A stretch of DNA of 64,000 nucleotides from Knufia peltigerae. Its lineage: Eukaryota > Ascomycota > Eurotiomycetes > Chaetothyriales > Trichomeriaceae. Positions 1 through 11,001 of the stretch are shown piece after piece. The number at the start of each line of letters is the position of its first letter. The first letter of the stretch is position 1. The DNA lies in assembly GCA_030247855.1 (NCBI GenBank), contig JAPDRN010000060.1, positions 143,350-207,349 on the forward strand, given 5' to 3'. The position numbers and the translations under genes are program-made. A model generated the notes under the pieces. It did no database searches, was not told the DNA's origin, and saw nothing but the letters and a program-made list of their open reading frames with translations.

Positions 1-3000
1 CGCGGATTCGTTGTCTGGGTGGCGAAGGACTACCGCGTCACCGTAGCAGCCGAGAGTGCGGATACTGTCTTGCAATGTTTCACCCTTTTGCGTGCTCGAA
101 TGATCTGTGTTGATTGCAATGGTTCGACCACCCAATCGTTGCATAGCGGCATCAAAGGACGCCGAAGTACGAGTGCTTGGTTCGTAGAACATTGTGCACA
201 ACACCTTGGAAGGCAGGATTGGGAGTATGCCTTGTCTCTGAACACCTAAACGCATTTCCTGGGCCACAGTGAATAAGATGTGAAGCTCTTGTCGAGTGTA
301 CTGCTTAACGGACAGCACGTGACGGTTCTTGAAGGGGGACGACGCCAAAAGGGAGAGCAACGATGGTGAGATGGATGATGGAGCTGCAGGTTGGCGGAAG
401 GGTGCCGTCGGTAGAACAGGAGTGTTCGTGTCCTCGAGCACATCGTCCATGTTGCGTGCTCGAGTGATTGGGCGGCTTCGTGTGGTAGTCGAAACCCTCC
501 TGTTGGCTGTGGTTTCGAACAGGGATGGACGGCGATCGATCGGAGTGTCTGCTTGAGCTCGCAAAGTCGGAGATGTCGGACCCACGGCTGGAGTCGTAGG
601 GGCGAGGAGGTGAGAAGACATATCTGCACCTCTTGGGCCATCAAGTGAGAGCTCTCCATCAAGACAAGCTGTCTTCCCCTGAAAGATCACTCTGGAAATT
701 GCACCGCGAAGTGTTTTGCCTACAAAAGGTGACCAGGCAGACCCGGCTTGAAGAACATATGGGCGGTTAATGTCGACTTCTATGGAGGTGTTGTTCTGGT
801 CATGCAATTCGAAGATAGTCTTTGGGTTGTCATGAAGGCGTGTGGTAACATCTTCCATTGTCATTCTTCCCTCGGCAACTGCTGTCAGCAGCAATGGAAG
901 AGCATCAGCCAAGCCCACAGTGGGCACGGCATGGTCGCCTGCGATCTGATAAGGAATACTGCCAACCGAGAACACGTCAATAGTGGACAGATGATCCCAC
1001 AACGCTTTCTGATCCACAGTCGTTGGCAATGCCGGGCAGTCGGGGTAGTCGGCTTGAGAAAGGAACAGGCTGTAGATTGATACATCACACGTGACCTTGA
1101 GACCTTTTTCTTTGGACAGCGCAATCAGACTAATATCGTCTTTGGAGGTCACATTCATGACATGGACTTTCCTGTCATGGAGACTCGCCAGAAGGAGGAT
1201 AGAAGCCAGATCCGTAGTCTTCGCATCAGTCACAATCGGCTTGTATTCAGGCCAGGTTCCGAAGTGAGCAGTCACGGTCGCGACCTTGTTGATATTTCCA
1301 GCGAGATGATTGAATGGAATAAACAATGAACCAACTTCTCCTTTGACGTGTACGATCTGCTCGGAATTAGAGTCCGTTGCTGCAACGGAATAGTTGAAGT
1401 CGCAATAGGATCCCGCTTCGGCATTCTGCTGAGCAATCTTCAAGGAGCGAACATCGGTTATGGCACTGTCGATGCCTACGGGCATGACCCGAATCATGCT
1501 GAATCCAGCTGCTATAGAGGCTTTGGTGACGAGAGCGAAGTCATGCGAACCCTTCTGCGCCACCCCAGGGACAAACGCCGCCACATTGATCAGGCCTGGA
1601 AGCACAGCAGTACGATGGCTAGTCTGGAAGTCAATGTTGTGGATGCTAAGATCATAGTGCCTAGCAAGGGCTTCAATAAGGATCTTCGCAATCTTGACAT
1701 TCGTGATCAATGGAGTCTGATAGTCGACTGCCATACGGCGAGTTCGATAACCCTTGCTCATGTAGTTGGCCGGTCTTCTGAATCGATTGCTTGAGGGCAA
1801 GTTGATGTACAAATCGATCTTGTTGTTTGCCAGATGCTGCGTCAGCGAGTACTCGGATTTCTGCTCCTTCTCGTCACTGCCAAGCACTTCAAGGTATTTC
1901 ACTTTGATGCCATGCTCCTCAAGGAAATCAGCTGTTCCAGAAGTTGCGAAAAGGTTGTAGCCCATGTGGTGGAGCTTGCGAACGGAAGGGAGCATCTCCA
2001 TCTTATCCTTGAAAGATCCGATAGAGAGAAGAATATTCTTCTCTGGCAGTTTAAAGCCTGTCGAGATAGTTGCTTTGATATAGGCTTCGTAGCGATCACG
2101 GCCGAAGCAGGCAACTTCACCAGTGGATGCCATTTCAACACCCAAAACAGGGTCGGCACCAGACAATCGAGAGAATGAAAATTGTGGAGCTTTCACACCG
2201 ACATAATCGGCAGGAATGTCAACGGGTGGGTATGGTGTGACGGGTCTGCCCATCATAACCTTTGTGGCCATTTCGATCAAGTCCACTCCCATGACTTTGG
2301 AAACAAATGGAAAGGATCTCGACGCTCGGACATTGCATTCGATGACTTTGATCTCGTTGTCCTTCGCAATGAATTGGATATTGAAAGGGCCAGTGACGTT
2401 CAAGGCATTGCCAATCTTGCGAGTAGCTTCTTCAATTCGGGCGATTGTTTCAGGCTCAAGATCTTGTGGGGGACAGATCAACGTAGCATCTCCAGAGTGG
2501 ACACCTGCATTTTCGACATGTTCAGAGATGAAGTGGCCAGTCATGACACCATCTTTGGCCACAGCATCCATCTCGATCTCCTTGGCATTCTCGATGTACT
2601 TGGTAATGACAACAGGGTGTTCTCGGGACACATCCACAGCTTGATTAAGATAGCTAGCCAGATCATCCTTGGAATATACTGTGTTCATCGCAGCCCCAGA
2701 CAACACATAAGACGGGCGTACTAGGACAGGGTATTTCACCTTTGCGCAAAACTCCAGTGCTTCCTCAATGCTAGTCAATTCCTTCCAAGCTGGTTGATCA
2801 ACATCGATGCGGTCGAGCATTCGAGAGAATTTGTACCGATTTTCTGCAGAGTCAATCATATCTGGCGAGGTTCCAAGAATTTTGATGTTCAGTCTGCTCA
2901 ATTGCAGGGCAATATTGTTTGGCGCTTGACCACCCATTGATATAACCACTCCATTGGCTGACTCAAGTTGATGAATGTCTAGCACAGTCTCGAGGTTGAT

Positions 3001-6000
3001 GTTCTCAAAGTAAAGCTTGTCAGCCTCGTCGTAATCTGTGGAAACAGTCTCTGGATTATCGTTACACATAATGGTCTTGTATCCTTCTTGTCGAAGGGTT
3101 CGAATCGCTCTGACTGAACACCAATCAAATTCCACCGAGGAGCCGATGCGATAGACACCAGATCCGAGAACCATGATGCCATGATCTTCAAATGTAACGT
3201 CGCTTGCCATGCCATTGTATGTAAGATAGAGGTAGTTGGTGTAGGCTGGGAATTCTGCTGCAACAGTATCGATCTGTTTGACAACAGGGTGAATGCCGGC
3301 TTCCGCTCTCAAAAGCCTAACTGCGAGCTCATTTGAGTTCCAGTAGCGAGCCAACTGTCTGTCCGAGAAACCAAGTTGCTTAGCTTGACGGAACAAAGAT
3401 GGCGAAATCGTGGACGTGCTGTACTTGGACATTAGTTTTGCAAAATCGCTTAGCCCTTTCAGCCTTGACAAGAACCACTTGTCGATCTTGGTCATTTCCC
3501 AGATCTTGTCCACACTGTAGCCAGCATGCATGGCATTGGCGATGGCAAACATTCGCTGATCAGAGGGAGTCTGAAGTTCATCGTCAACAGACATCAAAGG
3601 ATTGGAAATATCAGAGAAACCAAGATTGTGGAGGTCGACCGATCGAATGGCCTTCTGTATGGCCTCTTCAAACGTTCTGCCAATTGCCATGACCTCACCG
3701 ACACTCTTCATGGAGGACCCAAGCTGAGTAGAGACTCGTGTGAATTTCTTCAAATCCCATCTGGGGATCTTGACAACCACGTAATCCAGCGACGGTTCGA
3801 AGCAGGCACAAGTCTTTTTGGTAACCGAGTTAGAGATCTCGTTGAGTGGTATGTTCAATCCAAGCTTTGCTGCAATAAAAGCCAGAGGATACCCTGTGGC
3901 TTTCGAAGCAAGAGCCGAGGATCGAGAAAGTCTAGCATTGACTTCAATGATGCAGTATTCCTTCGAGAAAGGGTTGAGCGCGTATTGAATGTTACATTCT
4001 CCAACAACGCCGAGATGTCGGATGACATTGACAGCTGTTGTGCGGAGCATGTTGTAATCTTCATCCGATAGAGTTTGCGAAGGGGCGACGACGATAGAGT
4101 CTCCAGTATGGATGCCGAGAGGATCAAAGTTCTCCATGTTGCAAACGGTGATACAGTTGTCACGGGCGTCTCGGACAACTTCGTACTCGATTTCCTTCCA
4201 ACCCTTCATGCTCCGCTCAATGAGAACTTGAGGACTGGCAGCGAAGGCCTTGGTACACAAGTCTCGTAATTGCTCAGTATTGTCAGCAAATCCACTACCG
4301 AGACCACCTAGTGCGTAAGCGGCTCGGACAATGACCGGGAAGCCAATGTCTTCAACAACACGCATGGCCTCTTCGAGGCTTGAAGCAGACGCGGACTTGG
4401 CACATTTCTCGCCGATAGATTCCATGCTTCTTGCAAACAGCTCACGGTCTTCGGTCGTGATGATAGTGTCGATCGGCGTTCCCAGAACCCGGACTCCGAG
4501 ACCTTCAAATTCGTCCTTTAGCTGAATACCAACTTGAAGGGCAGTTTGTCCGCCAAAAGTGCAATAGATTCCATCTGGTCGTTCGTGCTTGATGACTTTA
4601 CGGACGAAATCCGCATTGACCGGAAGAAAGTAGACCTTGTCTGCCAAGCCTTTGGAGGTCTGGATGGTGGCAATATTTGGATTGATGAGAATAGTGTAAA
4701 TGCCTTCTTGTTTCAGAGCTTTGATTGCCTGACTACCGGAATAGTCGAATTCTCCAGCTTGACCAATACTGAGACCTCCACTGCCGAGAACAAGAACTTT
4801 CTTGACCTTGACTCGTGGATGCGCTTTTTCATTTTCCTCAACGGTACCACCGGGAAACGTGACAGGTCGAACCAGAGCCTCGACTGAGGCGACGCTCTTC
4901 ATGATGGCATCGATGAAGACGTCGAAAAGGAACTCGGTGTCTCGAGGTCCAGGGGTTGATTCCGGGTGGAATTGGACACTGAAGTACGGACGAGAGATGT
5001 GACGAATGCCCTCGTTGCTACCGTCGTTTGCATTAACAAACAATTCTTCCCAGCCGTCAGGCAGCGTCATAGAATCGACCGCGAATCCGTGATTCTGAGA
5101 AGTGATATAGCAGCGGCCAGACAACAGGTTGGTACATGGAATGTTATGACCACGGTTACCGAATTTCATCTTCAAAGTACTGGCTCCCGCGGCACGGGCA
5201 AGGAGCTGATGACCGAGACAGATACCGAAGATTGGTGTTCGTCCTTCAGACATGGCTGCTGAGATATGCTTCACTGTGGTCGACATCATTGCCGGGTCAC
5301 CAGGACCATTGGAGATAAACAAGCCGTCATAGTCTTTTCCAGCAAATTCTGGGAAATTATAGTCCCATGGCACAACTAGTACTTCAACCCCACGAGCCAA
5401 GAGACATCGCAACTGGTTGTACTTGAGACCAACATCTACGACCAGTACACGGACTGGTCTCCCCGAGGGATGTAGCAGCGCCCTGCTCTTTGGAGGAGAG
5501 ATTACTCGAGGTTTCTTGACAGACACTTCTGCGACCAAGTTTCTTTTGTTCTGATCATGCCATTCTACCGGTTCAACTTCAGCTCGCCAGCTGAGAGGGC
5601 CCATCATAACCTCACCACTATGTTGCGAATCTGATTTGATGCCATTGGAGAGCTTTCCCTGCAAGGCTGGAGAAGCATACAACATGCGGCCAAGCATGCT
5701 GCCTTCTTCCCGAATGATCTTCGTCAGAGCTCGAGTATCGACGCCGTACATGGCTGGGACACCCTGTTCCTTCAGCCATGCGCCAAGTGACGATGTCGCT
5801 AGGTGATGAGAGTAAGCTTCGCCTGCATACGAGGCGACAACGAGTCCACCAATGTGAATCTGGTCGGATTCGAAGTGCTTTGGTAGATTACCAAGCAATT
5901 CATCCATAGTTTCTCGAGAAGGGACGCCATAATTGCCGACCAGAGGGAAAGTAATGACTAGGATTTGTCCACGGTAAGAAGGATCTGTCACAGATTCCGG

Positions 6001-6309
6001 GTATCCGACCATTCCAGTTTGAAAGACCAATTCTCCAGATATGCTTTTGGAAGCACCGAAACTCAGACCTTCGAAGATCTGGCCATCCTGGAGCTCGAGA
6101 TAAATTTTCGCTTCGTCGTTTTGGGAGGCTCGGGCTGTAGCAATAGGGTTCAAAGAACCCATCCTCTCCCCGTCCAGTCGAGATGTTGCTGAGAGTGGCC
6201 TATCGACTAGTGGAAGGCCAACAGAAGCTGCCACGGTAGGGCTCTGTGGTAGGGAAGGGCCACTCGATGAAGGGCGACCGTCCCCGGCCAGGGGTGTCGT
6301 TCGCACCAT
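1..6309 (-). CDS. pyrABCN: pyrABCN multifunctional CPSase/DHO-like/ATCase, 3' end cut by window
   Basis: This gene makes carbamoyl phosphate and then carbamoyl aspartate, the first two steps of pyrimidine synthesis. The reading frame is open from ATG 6309 to base 1 (2103 codons, no intron). An in-frame TGA lies 14 codons upstream, so 6309 is the first possible ATG; Met50 (6162) is an alternative. Domains in order: glutamine amidotransferase (about 65-460, nucleophile in GICLGHQ at Cys364, His448 in QFHPES), two CPSase ATP-grasp halves (from about 490 and 1046, LGSGGLSIGQAGEFDYSG and LGSGVYRIGSSVEFDWC), an MGS-like allosteric domain (about 1450), a dihydroorotase-like domain (about 1530-1830) and the start of ATCase (from about 1990, with FYEPSTRTSASF). 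The DHO-like domain reads LPGLINVAAFVPG where active enzymes have the zinc HxH, so it is inactive, as known for fungal Ura2/pyrABCN. About 150 C-terminal residues of ATCase lie outside the window. Confidence 0.97.
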   Translation of the reverse strand, partial: MVRTTPLAGDGRPSSSGPSLPQSPTVAASVGLPLVDRPLSATSRLDGERMGSLNPIATARASQNDEAKIYLELQDGQIFEGLSFGASKSISGELVFQTGMVGYPESVTDPSYRGQILVITFPLVGNYGVPSRETMDELLGNLPKHFESDQIHIGGLVVASYAGEAYSHHLATSSLGAWLKEQGVPAMYGVDTRALTKIIREEGSMLGRMLYASPALQGKLSNGIKSDSQHSGEVMMGPLSWRAEVEPVEWHDQNKRNLVAEVSVKKPRVISPPKSRALLHPSGRPVRVLVVDVGLKYNQLRCLLARGVEVLVVPWDYNFPEFAGKDYDGLFISNGPGDPAMMSTTVKHISAAMSEGRTPIFGICLGHQLLARAAGASTLKMKFGNRGHNIPCTNLLSGRCYITSQNHGFAVDSMTLPDGWEELFVNANDGSNEGIRHISRPYFSVQFHPESTPGPRDTEFLFDVFIDAIMKSVASVEALVRPVTFPGGTVEENEKAHPRVKVKKVLVLGSGGLSIGQAGEFDYSGSQAIKALKQEGIYTILINPNIATIQTSKGLADKVYFLPVNADFVRKVIKHERPDGIYCTFGGQTALQVGIQLKDEFEGLGVRVLGTPIDTIITTEDRELFARSMESIGEKCAKSASASSLEEAMRVVEDIGFPVIVRAAYALGGLGSGFADNTEQLRDLCTKAFAASPQVLIERSMKGWKEIEYEVVRDARDNCITVCNMENFDPLGIHTGDSIVVAPSQTLSDEDYNMLRTTAVNVIRHLGVVGECNIQYALNPFSKEYCIIEVNARLSRSSALASKATGYPLAFIAAKLGLNIPLNEISNSVTKKTCACFEPSLDYVVVKIPRWDLKKFTRVSTQLGSSMKSVGEVMAIGRTFEEAIQKAIRSVDLHNLGFSDISNPLMSVDDELQTPSDQRMFAIANAMHAGYSVDKIWEMTKIDKWFLSRLKGLSDFAKLMSKYSTSTISPSLFRQAKQLGFSDRQLARYWNSNELAVRLLRAEAGIHPVVKQIDTVAAEFPAYTNYLYLTYNGMASDVTFEDHGIMVLGSGVYRIGSSVEFDWCSVRAIRTLRQEGYKTIMCNDNPETVSTDYDEADKLYFENINLETVLDIHQLESANGVVISMGGQAPNNIALQLSRLNIKILGTSPDMIDSAENRYKFSRMLDRIDVDQPAWKELTSIEEALEFCAKVKYPVLVRPSYVLSGAAMNTVYSKDDLASYLNQAVDVSREHPVVITKYIENAKEIEMDAVAKDGVMTGHFISEHVENAGVHSGDATLICPPQDLEPETIARIEEATRKIGNALNVTGPFNIQFIAKDNEIKVIECNVRASRSFPFVSKVMGVDLIEMATKVMMGRPVTPYPPVDIPADYVGVKAPQFSFSRLSGADPVLGVEMASTGEVACFGRDRYEAYIKATISTGFKLPEKNILLSIGSFKDKMEMLPSVRKLHHMGYNLFATSGTADFLEEHGIKVKYLEVLGSDEKEQKSEYSLTQHLANNKIDLYINLPSSNRFRRPANYMSKGYRTRRMAVDYQTPLITNVKIAKILIEALARHYDLSIHNIDFQTSHRTAVLPGLINVAAFVPGVAQKGSHDFALVTKASIAAGFSMIRVMPVGIDSAITDVRSLKIAQQNAEAGSYCDFNYSVAATDSNSEQIVHVKGEVGSLFIPFNHLAGNINKVATVTAHFGTWPEYKPIVTDAKTTDLASILLLASLHDRKVHVMNVTSKDDISLIALSKEKGLKVTCDVSIYSLFLSQADYPDCPALPTTVDQKALWDHLSTIDVFSVGSIPYQIAGDHAVPTVGLADALPLLLTAVAEGRMTMEDVTTRLHDNPKTIFELHDQNNTSIEVDINRPYVLQAGSAWSPFVGKTLRGAISRVIFQGKTACLDGELSLDGPRGADMSSHLLAPTTPAVGPTSPTLRAQADTPIDRRPSLFETTANRRVSTTTRSRPITRARNMDDVLEDTNTPVLPTAPFRQPAAPSSISPSLLSLLASSPFKNRHVLSVKQYTRQELHILFTVAQEMRLGVQRQGILPILPSKVLCTMFYEPSTRTSASFDAAMQRLGGRTIAINTDHSSTQKGETLQDSIRTLGCYGDAVVLRHPDNESA

Positions 6310-7467
6310 GATGGCAGGGAGTTCTGCAGAGAGTGCAGCAGGATATGGTCACTGGGACATCTGCTGCATATATGTGAGGCAGTCCCCTGGTTGTGTTCAG
6401 AATTTGAGACAGGGACAGAAAAATTGACAACTACAAAGATCGAAGTTTCAGTGGTTGACAGGGTCGAGGACTTTTTTCGCTGATGCCAAGATGCAGCCCG
6501 CTGAGATCGGCCAATGGATAGCGTGGTGGTGGAGTCAGATCGTGAAGATTAAAATGATGGCGTAGCCGATTGTCTGACGGGCATGATACGACGGTCGTCG
6601 CCCGAGGAGTTGCCCTTAATGCAATGGTCAGACACAACCATTTTTCCAACCCGTAGAAATAGTGGCTAGCGCGTGCTTAAATACTGGCTGGTCGAGTCTT
6701 TAATGTTTCTAACCGCAATTAGTGTTTGACTAATTTCGAAATTAGACGATTGTGATACTTGTTGTGGGCAATGCAGGTCATGTCGAGGAGCAATGGATGC
6801 CTCGATGACAGCAATATAGAGGACCTGTTGTCGGGCAGTGTGGGAGAAGAGAAAATCCTGGGGATGGGATTCTGTCCAGCCAGGCTATTCGCATCCAGTG
6901 GTTCCCCCACGCTGCAAGCTGCACGACAATCCGGCTACAAGCTGCATAAGCGTACTCACTATTGTACGGTCTCGCAAATCTTCCAATCACCAACACCATT
7001 CAATGCTCTTATCTGCTCACTCCCTCACTGCGCCTGATGTCACTTCTGATCAGATTCCCATCACACAAACCTTCGCATTATGCACATGCAGAGACAGGCG
7101 GTGAACTGCATACTTTTGATGTCTGAGGCGACAGTGGGGGGTGGAATGGCCGAATCGAGTGCGATTTTCCGTACCAAGAAATCCCGCGCCCTGTTTACAT
7201 TGCAATTACATTACCTCGAGTGCCATCCATGACTTCTGTTCACCGACTCGACTTTCTTGCCTTGTTGTCAGTTCAATCCTCTCGTTCTGGGTTGGGTGTT
7301 TTGCTTCGTTCATCTGTTCCTGGCGGGGACACTTTACAGCCATTATGGCGTCTTTCCTTCGCTGATTCTTTGCCTGCAATCCGCGTTGTTTACATGATCT
7401 TGAAACCAGCCGGCTCCCCGAAGCCTGCCCTCTCCCACCCCAGCCCTGCCTGACTGGCCGACAAAAC
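6310..7467. promoter_or_regulatory. divergent promoter region, pyrABCN / Yvc1-like gene
   Basis: This 1.16-kb intergenic stretch lies between two divergently transcribed genes and should hold both promoters and 5' leaders. The only ORFs are short and overlap each other on both strands. Several small upstream ATGs (for example 7229) precede the channel start. I see no further gene. Confidence 0.6.
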
Positions 7468-10400
7468 ATGTTCTCTTCGTTATTGCGTCCTGCGCGCAGT
7501 CGACAACCTCGCAACCGTTCACCTTTCTCCTCCTCATATGCCCCTACTGCTCGCTCTCCAGACACGTCACGTATCAGCACCTATCGCACCAGAACACAGT
7601 CCGAAGAACGAGGACGCAGCAACCTGGCTCAGGACGACGAACACATCTCGGACATTGAAGAAGAGGAGGAGGATGATGATCACGACGACGATAACGAGGA
7701 TGAGGATCTGTTCGAGGAGGTAGAGGACGAGGATCACATGTTAGATGGCTTCGACGAGGACGAGGCCGCGGATACTGCACCACTGCTCCCCATCTTCTCA
7801 GCCGCACACCTTGATGCAATACCTGTATTTTCACTCACTCACGCGATTCGGATATTGGTCACTTCTCGCTGCGACACGGTTCTTAGCTGGGAGCAACTAC
7901 GATCGCCGCAGGTCTCGCAGTTTCTGCTGAAGCCGGTCGAGCAGGAGATCCGCAAGAACCATCTCAATGCTGCCACCCATTACGCTCTCATGGCAAATTG
8001 CCTGCAGTATGGCAAGGAAGCAGCGGTATTTCCTGGGAACAGCGGCACCAACAAAACCCGAGGAATGGTCTGCGAGCTTCTTGCTATCAGGCTGCTCAAG
8101 GACTATTCCACTCGCGACTTGATAGATGCTCTGTCTTATGACTTTGATCCTCTGCAAGGTCACCTAGAGGCTATGAGACAAGATGGCGAAGTGAGACGTG
8201 AGGCTGCTATCTCGACGAAACATCCCCAGCGTCCAGCCAGAATATCCTGCTTCGAGATCGCCATCCGTGCACAAGCCAAAAAGTTCCTCTCCCATCCCAC
8301 AGTTGTAAGGCAACTTGAAGCCATCTGGGCTGGCACCATTGTGTTCCATTCGGCCGCCGACAACTTGCACCGAAAACTTCCATTTCAGCGGCAATTCATA
8401 AGCTATGGAACCAACGAGGTTGACGGGGGCCCGAAACACAGGTCTCTTAGCTTTAACAAGGCAACACCTCGCCGAGCCGTCACGCTCTATAACCCACGAG
8501 ATGCCTCACTATTCAAGCTTTCCCGTTTACGAGTTCCGCGTTACAGAAACATCTTGTCCACAATGTCCTTTGCGGTCTTGTTGAGCCTTTTCGTCGCCGT
8601 ACTGGTTCAACGCTCCTTGGAGATAACCACGCTCGAGGTTATTTTCTGGTTTTGGGCCGCTGGGTATATGCTTGACGAGATTGTGGGCTTCAATGAACAA
8701 GGATTCAGTCTATACCTGGCCAGTTTCTGGAACGTCTTCGATCTCGGCATTCTACTGATCTTGTTTGTCCACCTAGCTTTGAGGATATATGGAATCGTCA
8801 TGCCGGATGTCAAGAAGCACACCGTAGCAAACATGGCCTACGATGTCCTTGCCGCCGACGCAATCCTCTTGTTTCCCCGACTATTTTCGGTCCTCGACCA
8901 TTACCGATATTTTTCGCCGCTGCTAATAGCCTTCCGCTATATGGCCACTGACCTCGTTGCAGTATCTCTGCTCATTGTCATAAGCTGCAGTGGCTTTTTT
9001 GTCGCCTTGACATTATCCTTTGGTGATGACGGAATTGACTCTCCAAGCTCGGTAGCCTATGCTCTTTTGCAAATGCTCATGGGTTTCACTCCAGCAGCCT
9101 GGGACAGATGGTCTGGTTACAACGTCCTCGGGAAAACGATCCTGACGTTGTTTCTGTTCATCTGTCATTTCCTTGTGGTTACGATTTTAATCACTGTACT
9201 GACAAACTCCTTCATGGCCATTGTGCAGAATGCCAACGAAGAACATCAATTTCTCTTCGCTGTCAATACGATATCACACGTCAAGTCGGATGCATTGTTC
9301 TCATATGTAGCGCCAACAAACATCCTTCAGTGGCTGCTGGTTCCTCTCCGATATTGTGTCCCATTTCGGCAATACGTGAAGATCAACCGGACGATGATCA
9401 AGCTCACTCACTTTCCCGTCTTGTTCACCATCTTTACGTACGAGAAAACCGTGCTGCAGTCCACAGTATTCGACAGCATCGATCTCGTTGAACGTCGAGG
9501 TCGCAAGCGGACTACTGCCAAGTTTAGTCGCCTCCATCGAGCGCCGTCAATTGCGACTTTCCGACAGGACAAGGCTCTGGAAGAAGTCTTCAGGCGACCC
9601 TTCGACAGTACGATGCGCGGTGAACGAAATCGTCGAAAAGCAAGCAATGTTGTCAACAGCTGGATGAATAGTATGGGCGATGATGGAGCGGGCCCGCCAC
9701 AGGAACAGGACAGGCGGATAGTTGACAAACTGGAGGCCAGGGCAAACAGGTCGAGGCTGTTGCCTCCGCTCGCTCGTGCTCGCACATTTTCCCGACGCAC
9801 CATGTCGGCGATGTCTGATCCCGAAGACTTTGCGACAAACGCAGACCATTTCTCAGGCGATGATAATAACGCCGTCAAGGATCACCCGAATTCATCCCCT
9901 ATGAATCGGCCCGCCCCTCTCCCGGATGCTGACGATGCTGACGGGGACGACGAATTACCCACGAATGACGAAGGGGACGAAGACGAGACAACGACATTCG
10001 ACCATCGGTCTCCGAATCCCAAACCACGAGCACTACAGCTCGATGATGAAGTGCAGCATCGTGAGTACTTTTCCAGTAGACCAGTATCGGGCATTGCCAC
10101 CCCGCAATCAGCCGTACCGTCATCTATACAGCGCACAAGACATCGTGGAACAGGGCCAGGAAGAAACTCTCCAGTGCAACCATTACAGAAACATCGCCCT
10201 CGTCAACATTCACGCAATGTGTCGTCTGCGACCATGATCTTTAAACCGATGAACGATACCAGCACTGAACAGTCATCATCAGCAGGGCACACAATTGCTG
10301 TACGCAATCAACCTGATGGACCCCAGCCAGCTTCCGGAGCTCGTACACCAACATCAAAAACCGTATCAAGCGGCACAGGCCAACGATCCCCAAAGCGACC

Positions 10401-11001
10401 CACGGTAGGGCCCCACCGCATGCGACCTACTCTCCCTACCAAGGATGATCCAGCATTCCGCTCAGCACCAAATCTGTCCCTCTTATTGGAAAGCAAGGCA
10501 AGAGCTAATGCCGTACGACGCAGACCGTCGCTAGAGATGGACCTGGTCTCGGACATTGGTGACAATCGGGCCATTGGAGGTGGATACGTCGGTGCTCTTC
10601 CGGCGTCATTTGCTGCTCAGATGGAGAAAGGAGCGGCAGAATCTCGCCATCTCCGAGCTCAAAAGCAGGAGCAAGAGAGGTTCACTAAGATCATGATGGC
10701 TCGGATGAATAGCCTCGAGGAAGGCTTTAGGGAAGTCATTCACGAAATGCGCGACCACATGAAAAAGGAGGAGAGGAGTAGAAGCCGAGAAAGAGACCCT
10801 AGACCAAATACCAGGCAGAAGAGAGTCAAGGGGAAGGAAGCATATCGACCAGCAACAGCGGGAGGGGACAAGGAGAATGTCAGTCCCGACACGGAGCAGA
10901 TGCAGGAAGAGGTGGACATGAATCACGCCAAGACGAAAGATGAAATCTCAAGAGCCATTGACGTGGGAGGCACGGCGGTCGAGAGGCCAGTGTCTCGCTG
11001 A
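7468..11001 (+). CDS. yvc1: TRP/Yvc1-type vacuolar cation channel
   Basis: This is an uninterrupted 1177-codon frame for a TRP-like calcium-permeable channel of the Yvc1 family, which in yeast releases Ca2+ from the vacuole. An acidic low-complexity stretch (about 62-105) precedes a conserved cytosolic N-domain (about 110-300). At least six hydrophobic segments follow between about 360 and 590: ILSTMSFAVLLSLFVAV, TTLEVIFWFWAAGYML, FWNVFDLGILLILFV, the VLAADAILLFPRLF region, LVAVSLLIVISCSGFFVAL and TILTLFLFICHFLVVTILI. A pore-loop-like SSVAYALLQMLMGFTPAAW sits before the last one. The 3' half (about 660-1177) is a polar, Pro/Arg-rich tail with a late charged, coiled-coil-like segment (about 1050-1120). 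Yeast Yvc1 is about 675 aa, so the tail is a long extension. The family call is firm; the vacuolar location is inferred from the family. Confidence 0.88.
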   Translation: MFSSLLRPARSRQPRNRSPFSSSYAPTARSPDTSRISTYRTRTQSEERGRSNLAQDDEHISDIEEEEEDDDHDDDNEDEDLFEEVEDEDHMLDGFDEDEAADTAPLLPIFSAAHLDAIPVFSLTHAIRILVTSRCDTVLSWEQLRSPQVSQFLLKPVEQEIRKNHLNAATHYALMANCLQYGKEAAVFPGNSGTNKTRGMVCELLAIRLLKDYSTRDLIDALSYDFDPLQGHLEAMRQDGEVRREAAISTKHPQRPARISCFEIAIRAQAKKFLSHPTVVRQLEAIWAGTIVFHSAADNLHRKLPFQRQFISYGTNEVDGGPKHRSLSFNKATPRRAVTLYNPRDASLFKLSRLRVPRYRNILSTMSFAVLLSLFVAVLVQRSLEITTLEVIFWFWAAGYMLDEIVGFNEQGFSLYLASFWNVFDLGILLILFVHLALRIYGIVMPDVKKHTVANMAYDVLAADAILLFPRLFSVLDHYRYFSPLLIAFRYMATDLVAVSLLIVISCSGFFVALTLSFGDDGIDSPSSVAYALLQMLMGFTPAAWDRWSGYNVLGKTILTLFLFICHFLVVTILITVLTNSFMAIVQNANEEHQFLFAVNTISHVKSDALFSYVAPTNILQWLLVPLRYCVPFRQYVKINRTMIKLTHFPVLFTIFTYEKTVLQSTVFDSIDLVERRGRKRTTAKFSRLHRAPSIATFRQDKALEEVFRRPFDSTMRGERNRRKASNVVNSWMNSMGDDGAGPPQEQDRRIVDKLEARANRSRLLPPLARARTFSRRTMSAMSDPEDFATNADHFSGDDNNAVKDHPNSSPMNRPAPLPDADDADGDDELPTNDEGDEDETTTFDHRSPNPKPRALQLDDEVQHREYFSSRPVSGIATPQSAVPSSIQRTRHRGTGPGRNSPVQPLQKHRPRQHSRNVSSATMIFKPMNDTSTEQSSSAGHTIAVRNQPDGPQPASGARTPTSKTVSSGTGQRSPKRPTVGPHRMRPTLPTKDDPAFRSAPNLSLLLESKARANAVRRRPSLEMDLVSDIGDNRAIGGGYVGALPASFAAQMEKGAAESRHLRAQKQEQERFTKIMMARMNSLEEGFREVIHEMRDHMKKEERSRSRERDPRPNTRQKRVKGKEAYRPATAGGDKENVSPDTEQMQEEVDMNHAKTKDEISRAIDVGGTAVERPVSR

